A DNA stretch of 64,000 nucleotides from Starkeya sp. ORNL1. GTDB lineage: Bacteria; Pseudomonadota; Alphaproteobacteria; Rhizobiales; Xanthobacteraceae. The notes under the pieces were generated by a model that did no database searches, was not told where the DNA came from, and worked only from the letters and a program-made list of their open reading frames with translations. Position numbers and translations under genes: made by a program. Where the stretch lies: assembly GCF_012971745.1 (NCBI RefSeq), contig NZ_CP048834.1, positions 682,001 to 746,000 of the forward strand, in the 5' to 3' direction. Shown piece after piece: positions 44,820-57,589 of this stretch (the first letter of the stretch is position 1; each line of letters opens with the position of its first letter).

Positions 44820-45317
44820 ATGGACGAGCGGGCCGATGCGATCTTTCTGGAAGCGACGCGCGTGCTCGACCTCTGCCGCGAGCGCGGACTGACCGTCGCC
44901 ACGGCCGAATCATGCACCGGCGGCCTCGTCGCCGGCGCACTGACCGACATCGCCGGCTCCTCGGATGTGCTCGATCGCGGCTTCGTCACCTATTCCAACG
45001 CTGCCAAGATGGACGTGCTGGGCGTCTCGGCGGCAACGCTGCGGGCGCATGGCGCGGTGAGCGCGGAAACGGCGCGGGAGATGGTCGCAGGCCTGCTGGC
45101 GGCGGCCGGCACCTCGCTTGGTGTCTCCATCACCGGCATTGCCGGCCCCGGCGGCGGGTCCGCGGAGAAGCCGGTTGGCCTCGTGCATTTCGCGGCGATG
45201 CGTGCCGACGGGCGGATGATCGAGCGCCGGGAAGTGTTCGCCGGGCAGGATCGATTCGGCGTACGGCGACTCTCGGTGCTCACCGCACTGGCGATGCTGG
45301 CGGAACTGGCGGCTTAG
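44820..45317 (+). CDS. CinA C-terminal family protein (NMN amidohydrolase-like)
   Basis: This 165-residue protein is the short CinA form, containing only the C-terminal PncC-type domain that deamidates nicotinamide mononucleotide. Motifs are TVATAESCTGGLVAGALTDI (catalytic serine region, about 22-41), FVTYSNAAKMDVLGV and GITGIAGPGGGSAEKPVG. The molybdopterin-like N-terminal domain is absent, as in many Alphaproteobacteria. It follows ispDF by 16 bp, a common order. Its stop codon overlaps the convergent COQ10-like gene's stop by two bases. Confidence 0.9.
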   Translation: MDERADAIFLEATRVLDLCRERGLTVATAESCTGGLVAGALTDIAGSSDVLDRGFVTYSNAAKMDVLGVSAATLRAHGAVSAETAREMVAGLLAAAGTSLGVSITGIAGPGGGSAEKPVGLVHFAAMRADGRMIERREVFAGQDRFGVRRLSVLTALAMLAELAA

Positions 45318-45784
45318 GCGCGAGCCAGGTTCGGGCGGCCATAGACCTCGTCAGCCCGCTTCTCGAACGCCTCGGCGAAGCGGCGGAAGGCGGCGTCGAA
45401 CATGGCGCCCATCAGGAGGCCCAGGGTGCGTGAGCGGAACTCGTAGGAGATGAAGAACTCGACGTCGCAGCCGCCGCTCTCGAGCGGCTTGAAGTTCCAG
45501 CGATTCTCCAGCCGGCTGAAGGGCCCGTCGAGATACTCGACCACGATGGTCAGCCGCGGCCGATCGAGCGTCACCTGGCTGGTGAACGTCTCGCGGAACA
45601 TGCGATAGGCCGCGGTCATGTCGGCGATCAGGATGTCGACGCCGTCGCCGCTCGCGACCCGGCGGCGGACTCGCAGGCTCTCGCACAGCGGCACGAATTC
45701 CGGGTAGTGCTCGACATCGGCGACGAGGTCGAACATGTCGGACGCCGAATGGCGTACCCGACGCGCATTGCGAAACGACGGCAT
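45314..45784 (-). CDS. COQ10/RatA START-domain protein
   Basis: This 156-residue protein has the START/aromatase-like fold of the COQ10-RatA family. It opens MPSFRNARRVRHSASDMFDL, with the motif VADVEHYPEFVPLCESLRV, and ends with FISYEFRSRTLGLLMGAMFD. Mitochondrial COQ10 binds ubiquinone; RatA in E. coli was reported as a ribosome-associated toxin. In Alphaproteobacteria it sits beside lipA, as here 5 bp downstream, so a quinone or lipid role seems more likely than toxicity. No antitoxin gene is seen. Confidence 0.88.
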   Translation of the reverse strand: MPSFRNARRVRHSASDMFDLVADVEHYPEFVPLCESLRVRRRVASGDGVDILIADMTAAYRMFRETFTSQVTLDRPRLTIVVEYLDGPFSRLENRWNFKPLESGGCDVEFFISYEFRSRTLGLLMGAMFDAAFRRFAEAFEKRADEVYGRPNLARA

Positions 45785-45789
45785 GGGGA

Positions 45790-46770
45790 TCAGGCCGAAA
45801 CGGGCGCCAGGCGGCCGAGCTTTGCCTCGCGGGCGCTCCGCAACCGGGCGAAGTCCTCGCCGGCATGGTGCGAGGAGCGCGTCAGCGGGCTGGACGAGAC
45901 CATCAGGAAACCCTTGGCATAGGCGATGGTCTCGTAGGACTTGAACTCGTCGGGCGTGATGAACGCCTTCACCTCATGGTGGCGGCGGGTTGGCTGGAGA
46001 TACTGGCCGATGGTCATGAAGTCGACCTCGGCGGAGCGCAGATCGTCCATCAGCTGGAGCACTTCGTTCCGGACCTCGCCGAGGCCGACCATGATGCCGG
46101 ACTTGGTGAAGATCGAGGGATCGAGTTCCTTCACCCGCTGCAACAGCCGCAGCGAGTGGAAATAGCGCGCGCCGGGACGGACCGTGAGGTACAGCGAGGG
46201 CACGCATTCCAGATTGTGGTTGAAGACATCAGGCTTGGCCGCCACCACCTCCTCCAGCGCGCCGTCCTTCCTGAGGAAATCCGGGGTGAGGATCTCGATG
46301 GTGGTGTTCGGGCTCAAAGCCCGGATGGCGCGGATGGTGCGGGCGAAATGCTCGGCGCCGCCGTCGGCGAGGTCATCGCGGTCGACCGAGGTCACCACCA
46401 CATGCTCGAGGCCGAGCTTGACCACGGCTTCCGCCACCTTGACCGGCTCGTCGCGGTCGAGCGGTCCGGGCATGCCGGTGCGGACGTTGCAGAACGAGCA
46501 GGCGCGCGTGCAGGTGTCGCCCATGATCATGAAGGTGGCGTGCTTCTTCTGCCAGCACTCACCGATGTTCGGGCAACTCGCCTCCTCGCACACCGTGACG
46601 AGGCCGTTGGCCCGCACGATCTTCGCCGTCTCCGCCCAGCCCGGCGTGCCGGGCGCGCGCACCCTGATCCAGTCCGGCTTGCGCAGGACCGGCGTTTCCG
46701 GACGATTGGCCTTCTCCGGGTGACGGGGCCGGGCGGCGTCGCGGCTCAGGGTGTTGACGACGGTGACCAT
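45790..46770 (-). CDS. lipA: Lipoyl synthase
   Basis: This 326-residue radical SAM enzyme inserts two sulfurs into octanoylated proteins. The auxiliary-cluster cysteines ([12 protein letters not shown]) and the radical SAM CxxxCxxC ([10 protein letters not shown]) are intact, and a C-terminal SS motif is present in [17 protein letters not shown], whose RSSHHA matches the conserved R-S-S-Y/H arrangement. It lies in the same direction as the pdh operon upstream, fitting its role in lipoylating PdhB, PdhC and other lipoyl domains. The 120-bp gap before it may hold a promoter. Confidence 0.97.
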   Translation of the reverse strand: MVTVVNTLSRDAARPRHPEKANRPETPVLRKPDWIRVRAPGTPGWAETAKIVRANGLVTVCEEASCPNIGECWQKKHATFMIMGDTCTRACSFCNVRTGMPGPLDRDEPVKVAEAVVKLGLEHVVVTSVDRDDLADGGAEHFARTIRAIRALSPNTTIEILTPDFLRKDGALEEVVAAKPDVFNHNLECVPSLYLTVRPGARYFHSLRLLQRVKELDPSIFTKSGIMVGLGEVRNEVLQLMDDLRSAEVDFMTIGQYLQPTRRHHEVKAFITPDEFKSYETIAYAKGFLMVSSSPLTRSSHHAGEDFARLRSAREAKLGRLAPVSA

Positions 46771-46890
46771 GAGGGTCCCTTGAACTATGCGGATCCTGCG
46801 GAAAGCAGGCCTCCGCTGAGTTAATCACCGCGGCGGGGAAAGGAAACCCCGTCCGCGGCGCATCTCTCCCCTGCCCGGTGCATGGACGAA

Positions 46891-47163
46891 CTATCGCCCG
46901 CGCAGGCGCCGCCAGACGAACAGTACGATGATCGCACCGATGGTCGCGGCGATCAGGGTGCGGAAGAAGCCGAAAACCGGAACTTCGGCGAATTCGGCGA
47001 GCTTGCCGCCGACGAAGGCGCCAATCAGGCCGAACAGGAGGTTGGCCAGCAGCCCCTGATCACTGGCGGTAACGCGCTCGGCGATCCAGCCGGCGAGCAG
47101 GCCGATAATGATCATCGTCAGCCAGCCGACACCCGGCTCGTTCAATGCAGCATACGTATCCAT
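46891..47163 (-). CDS. GlsB/YeaQ/YmgE-family small membrane protein
   Basis: This 90-residue protein has three membrane helices (about 14-30, 41-55, 65-84) and the glycine-rich pattern GWLTMIIIGLLAGWIAERV and LLFGLIGAFVGGKLAEF. Members are often called stress-response or transglycosylase-associated proteins, but function is unproven. It lies between lpd and lipA, an unusual location that puts it inside the lipoyl/PDH neighbourhood. No EcfG-type site precedes it. Confidence 0.85.
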   Translation of the reverse strand: MDTYAALNEPGVGWLTMIIIGLLAGWIAERVTASDQGLLANLLFGLIGAFVGGKLAEFAEVPVFGFFRTLIAATIGAIIVLFVWRRLRGR

Positions 47164-47202
47164 GAATGTCTCTGATGCCCCTGCCCTAATGTTCGAGCGC
47201 GG

Positions 47203-48621
47203 TCAGATATGGATCACGCGTCCATAGGCCGACAGCACGCTCTCGTGCATCGTCTCAGAAAGCGTGGGATGCGGGAAGACGGCGTGGATCAGCTCTTCTT
47301 CCGTTGTTTCAAGATTCATGGCGATCATGAAGCCCTGAATCAACTCCGTGACCTCGGTGCCGATCAGATGAGCGCCGAGCAACTGGCCGGTCTTGGCATC
47401 GAAGATAGTCTTCACCAAGCCTTCCGGCTCGCCGAGCGCAATTGCCTTGCCGTTGCCGATGAAGGGGAAGCGGCCGATCTTCAGCTCGTACCCGGCTTCC
47501 TTGGCCTTCTTCTCCGTCAGGCCGACCGAGGCGATCTGCGGGTTGCAATAGGTGCACCCCGGGATCTTCAGCTTGTCCATCGGGTGAGCGTGCAGCCCGG
47601 CGATGTTCTCGACGCAGATCACGCCTTCATGCTCGGCCTTGTGCGCCAGCATGGGAGGGCCGGCGACATCGCCAATGGCATAGATGCCGGGGACGTTGGT
47701 GCGCCCGAAGCCGTCAATGACGATGCAGCCGCGATCGGTCTTCACGCCAAGGGCTTCGAGCCCGAGATTCTCGATATTACCAACCACGCCGACCGCCGAG
47801 ATCAGCTTTTCGGCGGTGAAGGTCTCGGTCTTGCCGTCGGCGGTCTCGACCGTGGCGGTGACGCTGTTCGCCGCCTTCGCCACCTTGGAGACCTTGGCAC
47901 CGGTGAGGATCTTGATGCCCTGCTTCTCGAAGCGCTTGCGGGCGAGGCCGGCGATCTCGTCATCCTCGGCCGGCAGGATCTGCGGCAGCAGTTCGACCAC
48001 CGTCACTTCCGCACCCATGGTGCGGTAGAAGGAGGCGAACTCGATGCCGATGGCGCCCGAGCCCATGATGAGCAAGGACTTCGGCATGGTGGGCGGGTTC
48101 AGCGCCTCGAAATAGGTCCAGATCTGCGTGCCGTCCGGCTCGATGCCGGGAATGGCACGCGGGCGGGCGCCGGTGGAGATGATGACGTGCTTGGCGGTGT
48201 AGTCACCGCCCGGCAGCGTGTTGCGCGGCGGGTTCTCGGCCCCAGTGACCGTGACCTTGCCGGGGGCGGTGAGGTTGCCCGTGCCCCAGATCACATCGAT
48301 CTTGTTCTTCTTCAACAGGCCGGCGACGCCGGCGCTGAGCTGCGCCGCGACGCCGCGCGAGCGCTTCACCACGGCGGCGATGTCGAAGCCGGCCTTGTCG
48401 ACGGTGAGGCCGTAATCCTTGGCGTGCTCGGCATAATGGAAGATCTCGGCGGAGCGCAGCAGCGCCTTGGCCGGGATGCAGCCCCAGTTCAGGCAGATGC
48501 CGCCGAGATAGGACTTTTCGACCACCGCGGTCTTCAGGCCCAGCTGCGCCGCGCGGATCGCGGTGACATAGCCGCCGGGGCCGGAGCCGATGATGAGGAC
48601 GTCGTAATTGGTGTCGGCCAT
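47203..48621 (-). CDS. lpdA: Dihydrolipoyl dehydrogenase (E3)
   Basis: This 472-residue FAD flavoprotein reoxidises dihydrolipoyl groups on PdhB/PdhC with NAD+. FAD-binding GSGPGGYVTAIRAAQLG, redox disulfide GGICLNWGCIPAKALL, NAD-binding GSGAIGIEFASFYRTMGAEV and C-terminal HAVFPHPTLSETMHES, which contains the catalytic histidine, are all intact. ATG 48621 fits the family. An in-frame extension to 48663 is encoded by a palindromic repeat and is probably not translated. It is 110 bp downstream of pdhC, with hairpins between. Confidence 0.96.
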   Translation of the reverse strand: MADTNYDVLIIGSGPGGYVTAIRAAQLGLKTAVVEKSYLGGICLNWGCIPAKALLRSAEIFHYAEHAKDYGLTVDKAGFDIAAVVKRSRGVAAQLSAGVAGLLKKNKIDVIWGTGNLTAPGKVTVTGAENPPRNTLPGGDYTAKHVIISTGARPRAIPGIEPDGTQIWTYFEALNPPTMPKSLLIMGSGAIGIEFASFYRTMGAEVTVVELLPQILPAEDDEIAGLARKRFEKQGIKILTGAKVSKVAKAANSVTATVETADGKTETFTAEKLISAVGVVGNIENLGLEALGVKTDRGCIVIDGFGRTNVPGIYAIGDVAGPPMLAHKAEHEGVICVENIAGLHAHPMDKLKIPGCTYCNPQIASVGLTEKKAKEAGYELKIGRFPFIGNGKAIALGEPEGLVKTIFDAKTGQLLGAHLIGTEVTELIQGFMIAMNLETTEEELIHAVFPHPTLSETMHESVLSAYGRVIHI

Positions 48622-48631
48622 CTGGGTTTTT

Positions 48632-48717
48632 CCGTCATGCCCGGGCTCGTCCCGGGCATCCACGGCCCGAACAGCCTCATCAAGGATGTGGGATAGCCGG
48701 GCCAGAGCCCGGCTAGA
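48632..48717. repeat. Palindromic repeat and hairpin between pdhC and lpd
   Basis: GCCCGGGCTCGTCCCGGGC (48639-48657) is a hairpin in a CGTCATGCCCGGG...CATCCACGG setting, a frequent sequence in rhizobial genomes. A second perfect hairpin, TAGCCGGGC-CAGA-GCCCGGCTA, spans 48694-48715. Together they could attenuate transcription from pdhC into lpd, or serve as mRNA-processing sites. Confidence 0.65.
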
Positions 48718-48731
48718 GCATTGCTCTGGCT

Positions 48732-50102
48732 CTAGACCAGCATTGCCATCGGCTTTTCGATGATCTGCTTGAAGGCGCCGATCAGCATGGCGCCCATGGC
48801 GCCGTCCAGCACGCGGTGGTCACAGGTCAGCGTCACCGTCATCACGGTGGCGACTGCCAGCTCGCCCTTCTTCACCACCGCCCGCGGCTCGCTGGCGCCG
48901 ACCGCCAGGATAGTGGCGTGCGGCGGGTTGATGACGGCGGTGAAGTCCTTGATGCCGAACATGCCGAGGTTCGAGATCGCGGTGGAGCCACCCTGATATT
49001 CGTGCGGCGCCAGCTTCTTGTTGCGGGCGCGCGCGGCGAAGTCGCGGGTCTCGTTGGAGATTGCGGAGAGTGTCTTGGTCTCGGCCTTGCGGATGATCGG
49101 GGTGAGCAGGCCCTTGCCGCCGTCGATCGCCACCGCGACTCCGATGTCGGAGTGCTTGAGACGCAGATAGCGGTCCTCGGCCCAGACCTGGTTCGCTTCC
49201 GGCACCTGCTGGAAGGCGAGCGCGAAGGCCTTGATGACGAAGTCATTGACAGAGAGCTTGTAAGCCGGCTTGCCGTCCTTCTCCGGCGCCGCCTTGTTGA
49301 GCTCCTCGCGCAGCTTCATCAGCGCATCGAGATCGCAATCGACGGTGAGGTAGAAGTTCGGGATCGAGGTCTTCGATTCCGTCATGCGCTTGGCGATGAC
49401 GCGGCGCATCGAATCGAGCGGAATCTCCAGATAGGAGCCCGGCTCGTAGAAGGCCTTGGTCTGGTCGGCGGAGAAGCCGGACGGCGCGGAGACCGGCGAC
49501 GGCTTGGGGGCGGGTGCCGGCGCTGCGCTCGGCGCAGGCGCCGCGGCAATAGCGGTGCCGCCAGCCTTGGCGCCGGCGATATCCGCGGCGACGACACGGC
49601 CGTGCGGACCGGAGCCCTTCACCGTGGCGACGTCGATGCCGGCTTCCTTCGCCAGACGACGCGCCAGCGGCGAGGAGAAGACACGTTCGCCGGCATGGCC
49701 GTTGCCGGCCGTCGCGACGGGAGCGGGAGCCGCCACCGGAGCGGGTGCGGGAGCCGCGGCCACCGGCTCGGCAGCCTTCGCGGCTTCGGCCTTGGGAGCC
49801 TCAGCCGGCTTCGGCGCAGGCGCGGCAGCGCCGCCCGCGGCCACCGCCTTGGCATCCTCGCTGCCCGTGGCGAGCACGGCGATGAGCTGGTTCACCGGCA
49901 CATCCTGCGCGCCCTCGGGCACCACGATCTTGGCCAGCGTGCCCTCGTCGATGGCTTCGACCTCCATCGTCGCCTTGTCGGTCTCGATCTCGGCAATGAC
50001 GTCGCCGGGGGCGACCTTGTCGCCTTCCTTCTTCAGCCATTTGGCAAGGTTGCCCTTCTCCATGGTCGGAGACAGGGCCGGCATCAATATCTCGATCGGC
50101 AT
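48732..50102 (-). CDS. pdhC: Pyruvate dehydrogenase E2 (dihydrolipoamide acetyltransferase)
   Basis: This 456-residue core subunit has one N-terminal lipoyl domain (1-80) with the lipoylated lysine in [13 protein letters not shown], an Ala/Pro-rich linker, a peripheral-subunit-binding domain (SSPLARRLAKEAGIDVATV, near 143) and a C-terminal acyltransferase domain with the catalytic CDHRVLDGAMGA. It takes acetyl groups from the E1 component and passes them to CoA. pdhB ends 14 bp upstream. Confidence 0.96.
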   Translation of the reverse strand: MPIEILMPALSPTMEKGNLAKWLKKEGDKVAPGDVIAEIETDKATMEVEAIDEGTLAKIVVPEGAQDVPVNQLIAVLATGSEDAKAVAAGGAAAPAPKPAEAPKAEAAKAAEPVAAAPAPAPVAAPAPVATAGNGHAGERVFSSPLARRLAKEAGIDVATVKGSGPHGRVVAADIAGAKAGGTAIAAAPAPSAAPAPAPKPSPVSAPSGFSADQTKAFYEPGSYLEIPLDSMRRVIAKRMTESKTSIPNFYLTVDCDLDALMKLREELNKAAPEKDGKPAYKLSVNDFVIKAFALAFQQVPEANQVWAEDRYLRLKHSDIGVAVAIDGGKGLLTPIIRKAETKTLSAISNETRDFAARARNKKLAPHEYQGGSTAISNLGMFGIKDFTAVINPPHATILAVGASEPRAVVKKGELAVATVMTVTLTCDHRVLDGAMGAMLIGAFKQIIEKPMAMLV

Positions 50103-50116
50103 GGCGCGCTCCGGCC

Positions 50117-51535
50117 TCAGCGATAGGTGACCGCCCGCGCGGCATCGACCACATCCTGCACGGAGGGGAGCGCGAGCTTTTCGAGATTGGCGGCGTAGGG
50201 CATCGGCACATCCTTGCCGGAAACGCGCAGCACCGGAGCGTCGAGATAGTCGAACGCCTGTTCCATCAGCCGGGCGACGATCTCCGAGCCGACGCCGGAC
50301 TGGCCCCAGCCCTCTTCCACCGTGACGCAGCGCCCGGTCTTCTTCACCGAGGCGATGATGGTCTCGGTGTCCATCGGGCGGATGGTGCGCAGATCGATGA
50401 CCTCCGCCTCGATGCCGAGCTTGGCGAGTTCCTCGGCGGCCTTGAGGGCGTAGTTCATGCCGATCGACCAGGCGACCAGCGTGACGTCCTTGCCGGGCCG
50501 GGCGATCTTGGCCTTGCCGAGCGGGACGATGAAATCGTCAAGCTTGGGCACCGGCGAAGAGTGGCCGTAGAGGATCTCGTTCTCGAGGAAGATCACCGGG
50601 TTGGGATCGCGGATCGCCGCCTTGAGCAGGCCCTTGGCGTCGGCGGCGGTATAGGGCGCCACCACCTTGAGGCCGGGAATGTGGCTGTACCAGGCGGTGT
50701 AGTCCTGGCTGTGCTGCGCGGCGACGCGGGCGGCGGCGCCGTTCGGGCCGCGGAACACGATGGAGCACTGGATCTGGCCGCCGGACATATAGAGCGTCTT
50801 GGCGGCGGAGTTGATGATCTGGTCGATCGCCTGCATGGCGAAATTGAAGGTCATGAACTCGACGATCGGCTTCAGCCCGGCCATGGCCGCACCGACGCCG
50901 ACGCCGGCAAAGCCGTGCTCGGTGATCGGGGTGTCGATTACGCGGCGGGCGCCGAACTCCTGCAGCAGCCCCTGGGTGATCTTGTAGGCGCCCTGATACT
51001 CGGCGACCTCCTCGCCCATGACGAAGACATCGCCGTCGCGGCGCATCTCCTCGGCCATGGCGTCGCGCAGCGCCTCGCGCATGGTCTGCGAGACCATCTC
51101 GGTGCCTTCCGGCACATCGGGCTCCGGCAGCACTTCGGGCTGCGGCGGGGTGGCGACCGCCGAGACTGCCGGCGCCTTCACTTCGAGCTGGCGGCCGTCC
51201 GGCGGCGAGGATTCCGCCACCTCTTCGGACGCAGCGGGGGCCGGTGCAGCGGCCTTGGGCGGCGTGGCACCGTTCAGCGCTGCAGCACTCTCGCCATCGC
51301 CGAGAATCACGGCGATGGGGGTGTTGACGGCGACGTCCTGCGTGCCTTCCGGGATCAGGATCTTGCCGAGCGTGCCTTCTTCGACCGCTTCCACCTCCAT
51401 GGTGGCCTTGTCGGTCTCGATCTCGGCAATGACGTCGCCGGACTTCACGGCGTCGCCTTCCTTCTTGATCCATTTGGCGAGATTACCCTTCTCCATGGTC
51501 GGAGACAGGGCGGGCATCAGAATTTCGGTCGGCAT
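50117..51535 (-). CDS. pdhB: Pyruvate dehydrogenase E1 beta subunit with N-terminal lipoyl domain
   Basis: This 472-residue thiamine diphosphate enzyme subunit carries an N-terminal lipoyl domain (1-80, lipoylated lysine in [13 protein letters not shown]) absent from most bacterial E1 beta proteins but usual in Alphaproteobacteria. An Ala/Pro linker leads to the transketolase-like domain (about 145-325, with [20 protein letters not shown] and [16 protein letters not shown]) and the C-terminal domain. The lipoyl regions of pdhB and pdhC are nearly identical, a sign of duplication or gene conversion. ATG 51535 is at the lipoyl start. Confidence 0.96.
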   Translation of the reverse strand: MPTEILMPALSPTMEKGNLAKWIKKEGDAVKSGDVIAEIETDKATMEVEAVEEGTLGKILIPEGTQDVAVNTPIAVILGDGESAAALNGATPPKAAAPAPAASEEVAESSPPDGRQLEVKAPAVSAVATPPQPEVLPEPDVPEGTEMVSQTMREALRDAMAEEMRRDGDVFVMGEEVAEYQGAYKITQGLLQEFGARRVIDTPITEHGFAGVGVGAAMAGLKPIVEFMTFNFAMQAIDQIINSAAKTLYMSGGQIQCSIVFRGPNGAAARVAAQHSQDYTAWYSHIPGLKVVAPYTAADAKGLLKAAIRDPNPVIFLENEILYGHSSPVPKLDDFIVPLGKAKIARPGKDVTLVAWSIGMNYALKAAEELAKLGIEAEVIDLRTIRPMDTETIIASVKKTGRCVTVEEGWGQSGVGSEIVARLMEQAFDYLDAPVLRVSGKDVPMPYAANLEKLALPSVQDVVDAARAVTYR

Positions 51536-51563
51536 GGCGGCGTTCCCTCGAGAAGATCGCGCG

Positions 51564-51884
51564 TCACTGAACGGTCTGCGCCGGCGGCGGCACAAACGTC
51601 AGGTTGCTATAGACGGCCGCGGAACCCGCGACGACGAGAATGGCGGCGAAGAAGCCGACCATCATTTTATTGAGCAGCGTCGCCTTGTCGGGCGCGACGC
51701 CGGAGAACAGCCGCGCGGCGAAGGGCCACGCGGCGAGCAATGCGAAGGTCGAAGGCTTGGCGGGCTCTCCGCTTGCGCGGTTCGCCATGACGACGTCGTA
51801 GCCGGTCTTGATCGCGAAGACCCACAGGACGACGGCGGCGGAGCAGCCGGCGACCAACAGGATGAAGAACAGGCCGACCAGCAT
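51564..51884 (-). CDS. Small two-helix membrane protein inside the pdh operon
   Basis: This 106-residue protein has a hydrophobic helix at about 3-25 and a second at about 74-92, with a soluble loop rich in Ala and Ser between ([20 protein letters not shown]) and a short C-terminal tail. I do not recognise it. VAGC at 11-14 resembles a lipobox, but the region continues hydrophobic, so a transmembrane role is more likely. It lies 17 bp after pdhA and 28 bp before pdhB in the same direction, so it is probably translated from the pdh mRNA. Function in PDH is unsupported. Confidence 0.6.
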   Translation of the reverse strand: MLVGLFFILLVAGCSAAVVLWVFAIKTGYDVVMANRASGEPAKPSTFALLAAWPFAARLFSGVAPDKATLLNKMMVGFFAAILVVAGSAAVYSNLTFVPPPAQTVQ

Positions 51885-51901
51885 GCCGCCGCCCCCGCCC
51901 G

Positions 51902-52978
51902 TCAGCGCAGGATGTCGGTATAGAGTTCGGAAACGTCAGGCTCGGGATCGTGGGTGGCAAAGTCGGCCGCGGCGTTCATGACATCGCGGATCTCGGCATC
52001 GATCGCCTTGAGCTCGTCCTCGCCGGCCCACGTCTTCTCGATCAGGCGGTTGCGCACCTGCTCGATCGGGTCGTGCTCGGTCCGCATCTTCTGCACCTCC
52101 TCCTTCGACCGGTACTTGGCCGGATCGGACATGGAGTGGCCGCGATAACGGTAGGTGAGCATTTCGAGGATGTAGGGCCCCTTGCCGGAACGGGCAAATT
52201 CCACGGCGCGCTCGCCGGCGGCCTTCACCGCCCGCACATCCATGCCGTCGACCTGCTCGCCGGGAATGTTGAAGGAGGCGCCGCGCTTGGAGAAGTCGGT
52301 CTGCGCCGAGGCGCGGTTCACCGACGTGCCCATGGCGTACTTGTTGTTCTCGATGATGTAGACCACGGGGAGCTTCCAGAGCTCCGCCATGTTGAAGCTC
52401 TCATAGACCTGGCCCTGGTTCGCGGCGCCGTCGCCGAAATAGGTCAGGCATACCCCGCCATTCTCGCGGTAGCGATTGGCGAAGGCGAGGCCGGTGCCGA
52501 GCGATACCTGGGCGCCGACGATGCCGTGGCCGCCGAAAAAGCCCTTCTCGATGCTAAACATGTGCATCGAGCCGCCCTTGCCCTTGGAATAGCCGCCGCG
52601 GCGGCCGGTGAGCTCGGCCATGACACCCTTGGGGTCCATGCCGCAGGCCAGCATGTGGCCGTGGTCGCGATAGCCGGTGATGACCTGATCGCCGGGCTTC
52701 AGTGCCAACTGCATGCCGACGACGACGGCTTCCTGACCGATATAGAGGTGGCAGAAGCCGCCGATCAGGCCCATGCCGTACATCTGGCCGGCCTTTTCCT
52801 CGAAGCGGCGGATCGCCAGCATCTGGCGATAGGCGTCGAGTTCCTGCTCCTTGCTGAATTCAGCCGGCTCGTCGGAGCGGCGTGCCGCCGAACGGGCACT
52901 TGCCGGCTTCGCTGGCCCCTTGGCGGAATTCCTGGTGGCGACGTTCCTCGCAGGCGCTTTCTTAGCGGCGACGGCCAT
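51902..52978 (-). CDS. pdhA: Pyruvate dehydrogenase E1 alpha subunit
   Basis: This 358-residue protein combines with PdhB to decarboxylate pyruvate using thiamine diphosphate. RRFEEKAGQMYGMGLIGGF, HGIVGAQVSLGTGLAFAN and the thiamine motif TYFGDGAANQGQVYESFNMA (GDG to N) are intact. RYRGHSMSDPAKYRSKEE is the phosphorylation-loop equivalent of eukaryotic E1 alpha. An N-terminal extension of about 40 Ala/Lys-rich residues is typical of this group. It heads the pdh operon. The 207 bp before it are AT-rich and should hold its promoter. Confidence 0.96.
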   Translation of the reverse strand: MAVAAKKAPARNVATRNSAKGPAKPASARSAARRSDEPAEFSKEQELDAYRQMLAIRRFEEKAGQMYGMGLIGGFCHLYIGQEAVVVGMQLALKPGDQVITGYRDHGHMLACGMDPKGVMAELTGRRGGYSKGKGGSMHMFSIEKGFFGGHGIVGAQVSLGTGLAFANRYRENGGVCLTYFGDGAANQGQVYESFNMAELWKLPVVYIIENNKYAMGTSVNRASAQTDFSKRGASFNIPGEQVDGMDVRAVKAAGERAVEFARSGKGPYILEMLTYRYRGHSMSDPAKYRSKEEVQKMRTEHDPIEQVRNRLIEKTWAGEDELKAIDAEIRDVMNAAADFATHDPEPDVSELYTDILR

Positions 52979-53185
52979 GACCCCTCCTCGGCTCGTTTCC
53001 GAATTGAGAAGCTACATAGCCTATGTCAGAACGTCGCGCTACGCCGTCAATGCAATGGTGCAGCGCACAACATGCTGTAGACGCAATGGTTTCAGCTTTT
53101 AAACTCGATTTCGGTTAATGTCGATATTTAACTTACGTCGAGTTTATAATGGTACGTCGCGCAAGCGTCATTGACACGAAAAAGC

Positions 53186-53521
53186 TTAGTTCAGACGGCC
53201 GCTTGAGTGGCCTTGCCGAAGCATTACGAGATCCTTGGGATTGATCAGATTGAGCAGCGAGCGGCCTTCCTCATCGAGGATATCGGCATCGATCCGTGCT
53301 GGATCGAGCAGGCCAACTTTCGACTCCAGCGCCTCGCGCTGGGCACGCAGCGTGTCGAGTTCCTCGCTCAGCGCGGTGTGCTGCTGTTCGAAGTTGCGCT
53401 TGGCGATCAGGCCGTACTGGCCGTTATAGCCCTGCACGGCGAAGTAGCCGATCAGCGCGGCCGCACCGAGATGCAGCACGATGGTCTGGAAAATGGCGCG
53501 GCGGCGGGTACGTGTCATCAT
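53186..53521 (-). CDS. ftsB: FtsB/DivIC-type cell division protein
   Basis: This 111-residue septum-formation protein has one N-terminal membrane helix (about 12-27) followed by a coiled coil (about 40-72, with NFEQQHTALSEELDTLRAQR) and a short soluble tail. This is the DivIC/FtsB pattern of the FtsQBL complex. Position between pdhA and eno is standard in Alphaproteobacteria. Sequence similarity in this family is weak, so identification depends on structure and synteny. Confidence 0.9.
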   Translation of the reverse strand: MMTRTRRRAIFQTIVLHLGAAALIGYFAVQGYNGQYGLIAKRNFEQQHTALSEELDTLRAQREALESKVGLLDPARIDADILDEEGRSLLNLINPKDLVMLRQGHSSGRLN

Positions 53522-53623
53522 GGGAATCGAGCTTAACCATGTGCGGTTGAGGCTCGGTTAACCGTGATGGGCGCGCGCGTCATAGTGCAACACGCATGTC
53601 CCTGCCCTTCTTCAACCCGAGGC

Positions 53624-53761
53624 CGTCATCCCGGCCGGAGCACCGCAGGTGCGCAGAGCCGGGATCGCGGGAAGGTTCGGTGCGCGTTTTCCCGGGCGGC
53701 ACAAGAGAGCCATCCCGGTCGTTCGCGATCCCGGATCGGCCTGCGGCCGCCCGGGATGACG
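53624..53761. repeat. Nested palindromic element between ftsB and eno
   Basis: CGTCATCCCGG (53624-53634) and CCGGGATGACG (53751-53761) form 11-bp perfect outer arms. CCGGGATCGCG (53659-53669) and CGCGATCCCGG (53724-53734) form a second perfect pair inside. The two ends share the CCGGGAT sequence. It looks like a 138-bp mobile-type palindromic repeat of rhizobial genomes, and lies between two leftward genes, eno and ftsB. Confidence 0.7.
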
Positions 53762-53779
53762 CTTTCGAAAATGTAGACC

Positions 53780-55617
<1,838 letters not shown>

Positions 55618-55627
55618 GCCGCCGCCC

Positions 55628-57454
<1,827 letters not shown>

Positions 57455-57589
57455 GAGCGCGCGAACCTCTCAGAGGAATCCAGCAAACCTACCCGCACGG
57501 GTTTAACCGCGCGTCACCAGCTTACCGAAATCAATTCGGGTATCGCTTCGTGTCGCTTTTAAGCTCGAAGCGTGGCGTTGCTCGGTTTC

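Noticed and set aside
45314..45784. Toxin of a toxin-antitoxin system (RatA label)
   Set aside because: No antitoxin gene is adjacent, and lipA-linked copies in Alphaproteobacteria fit the COQ10-like quinone-binding role better.
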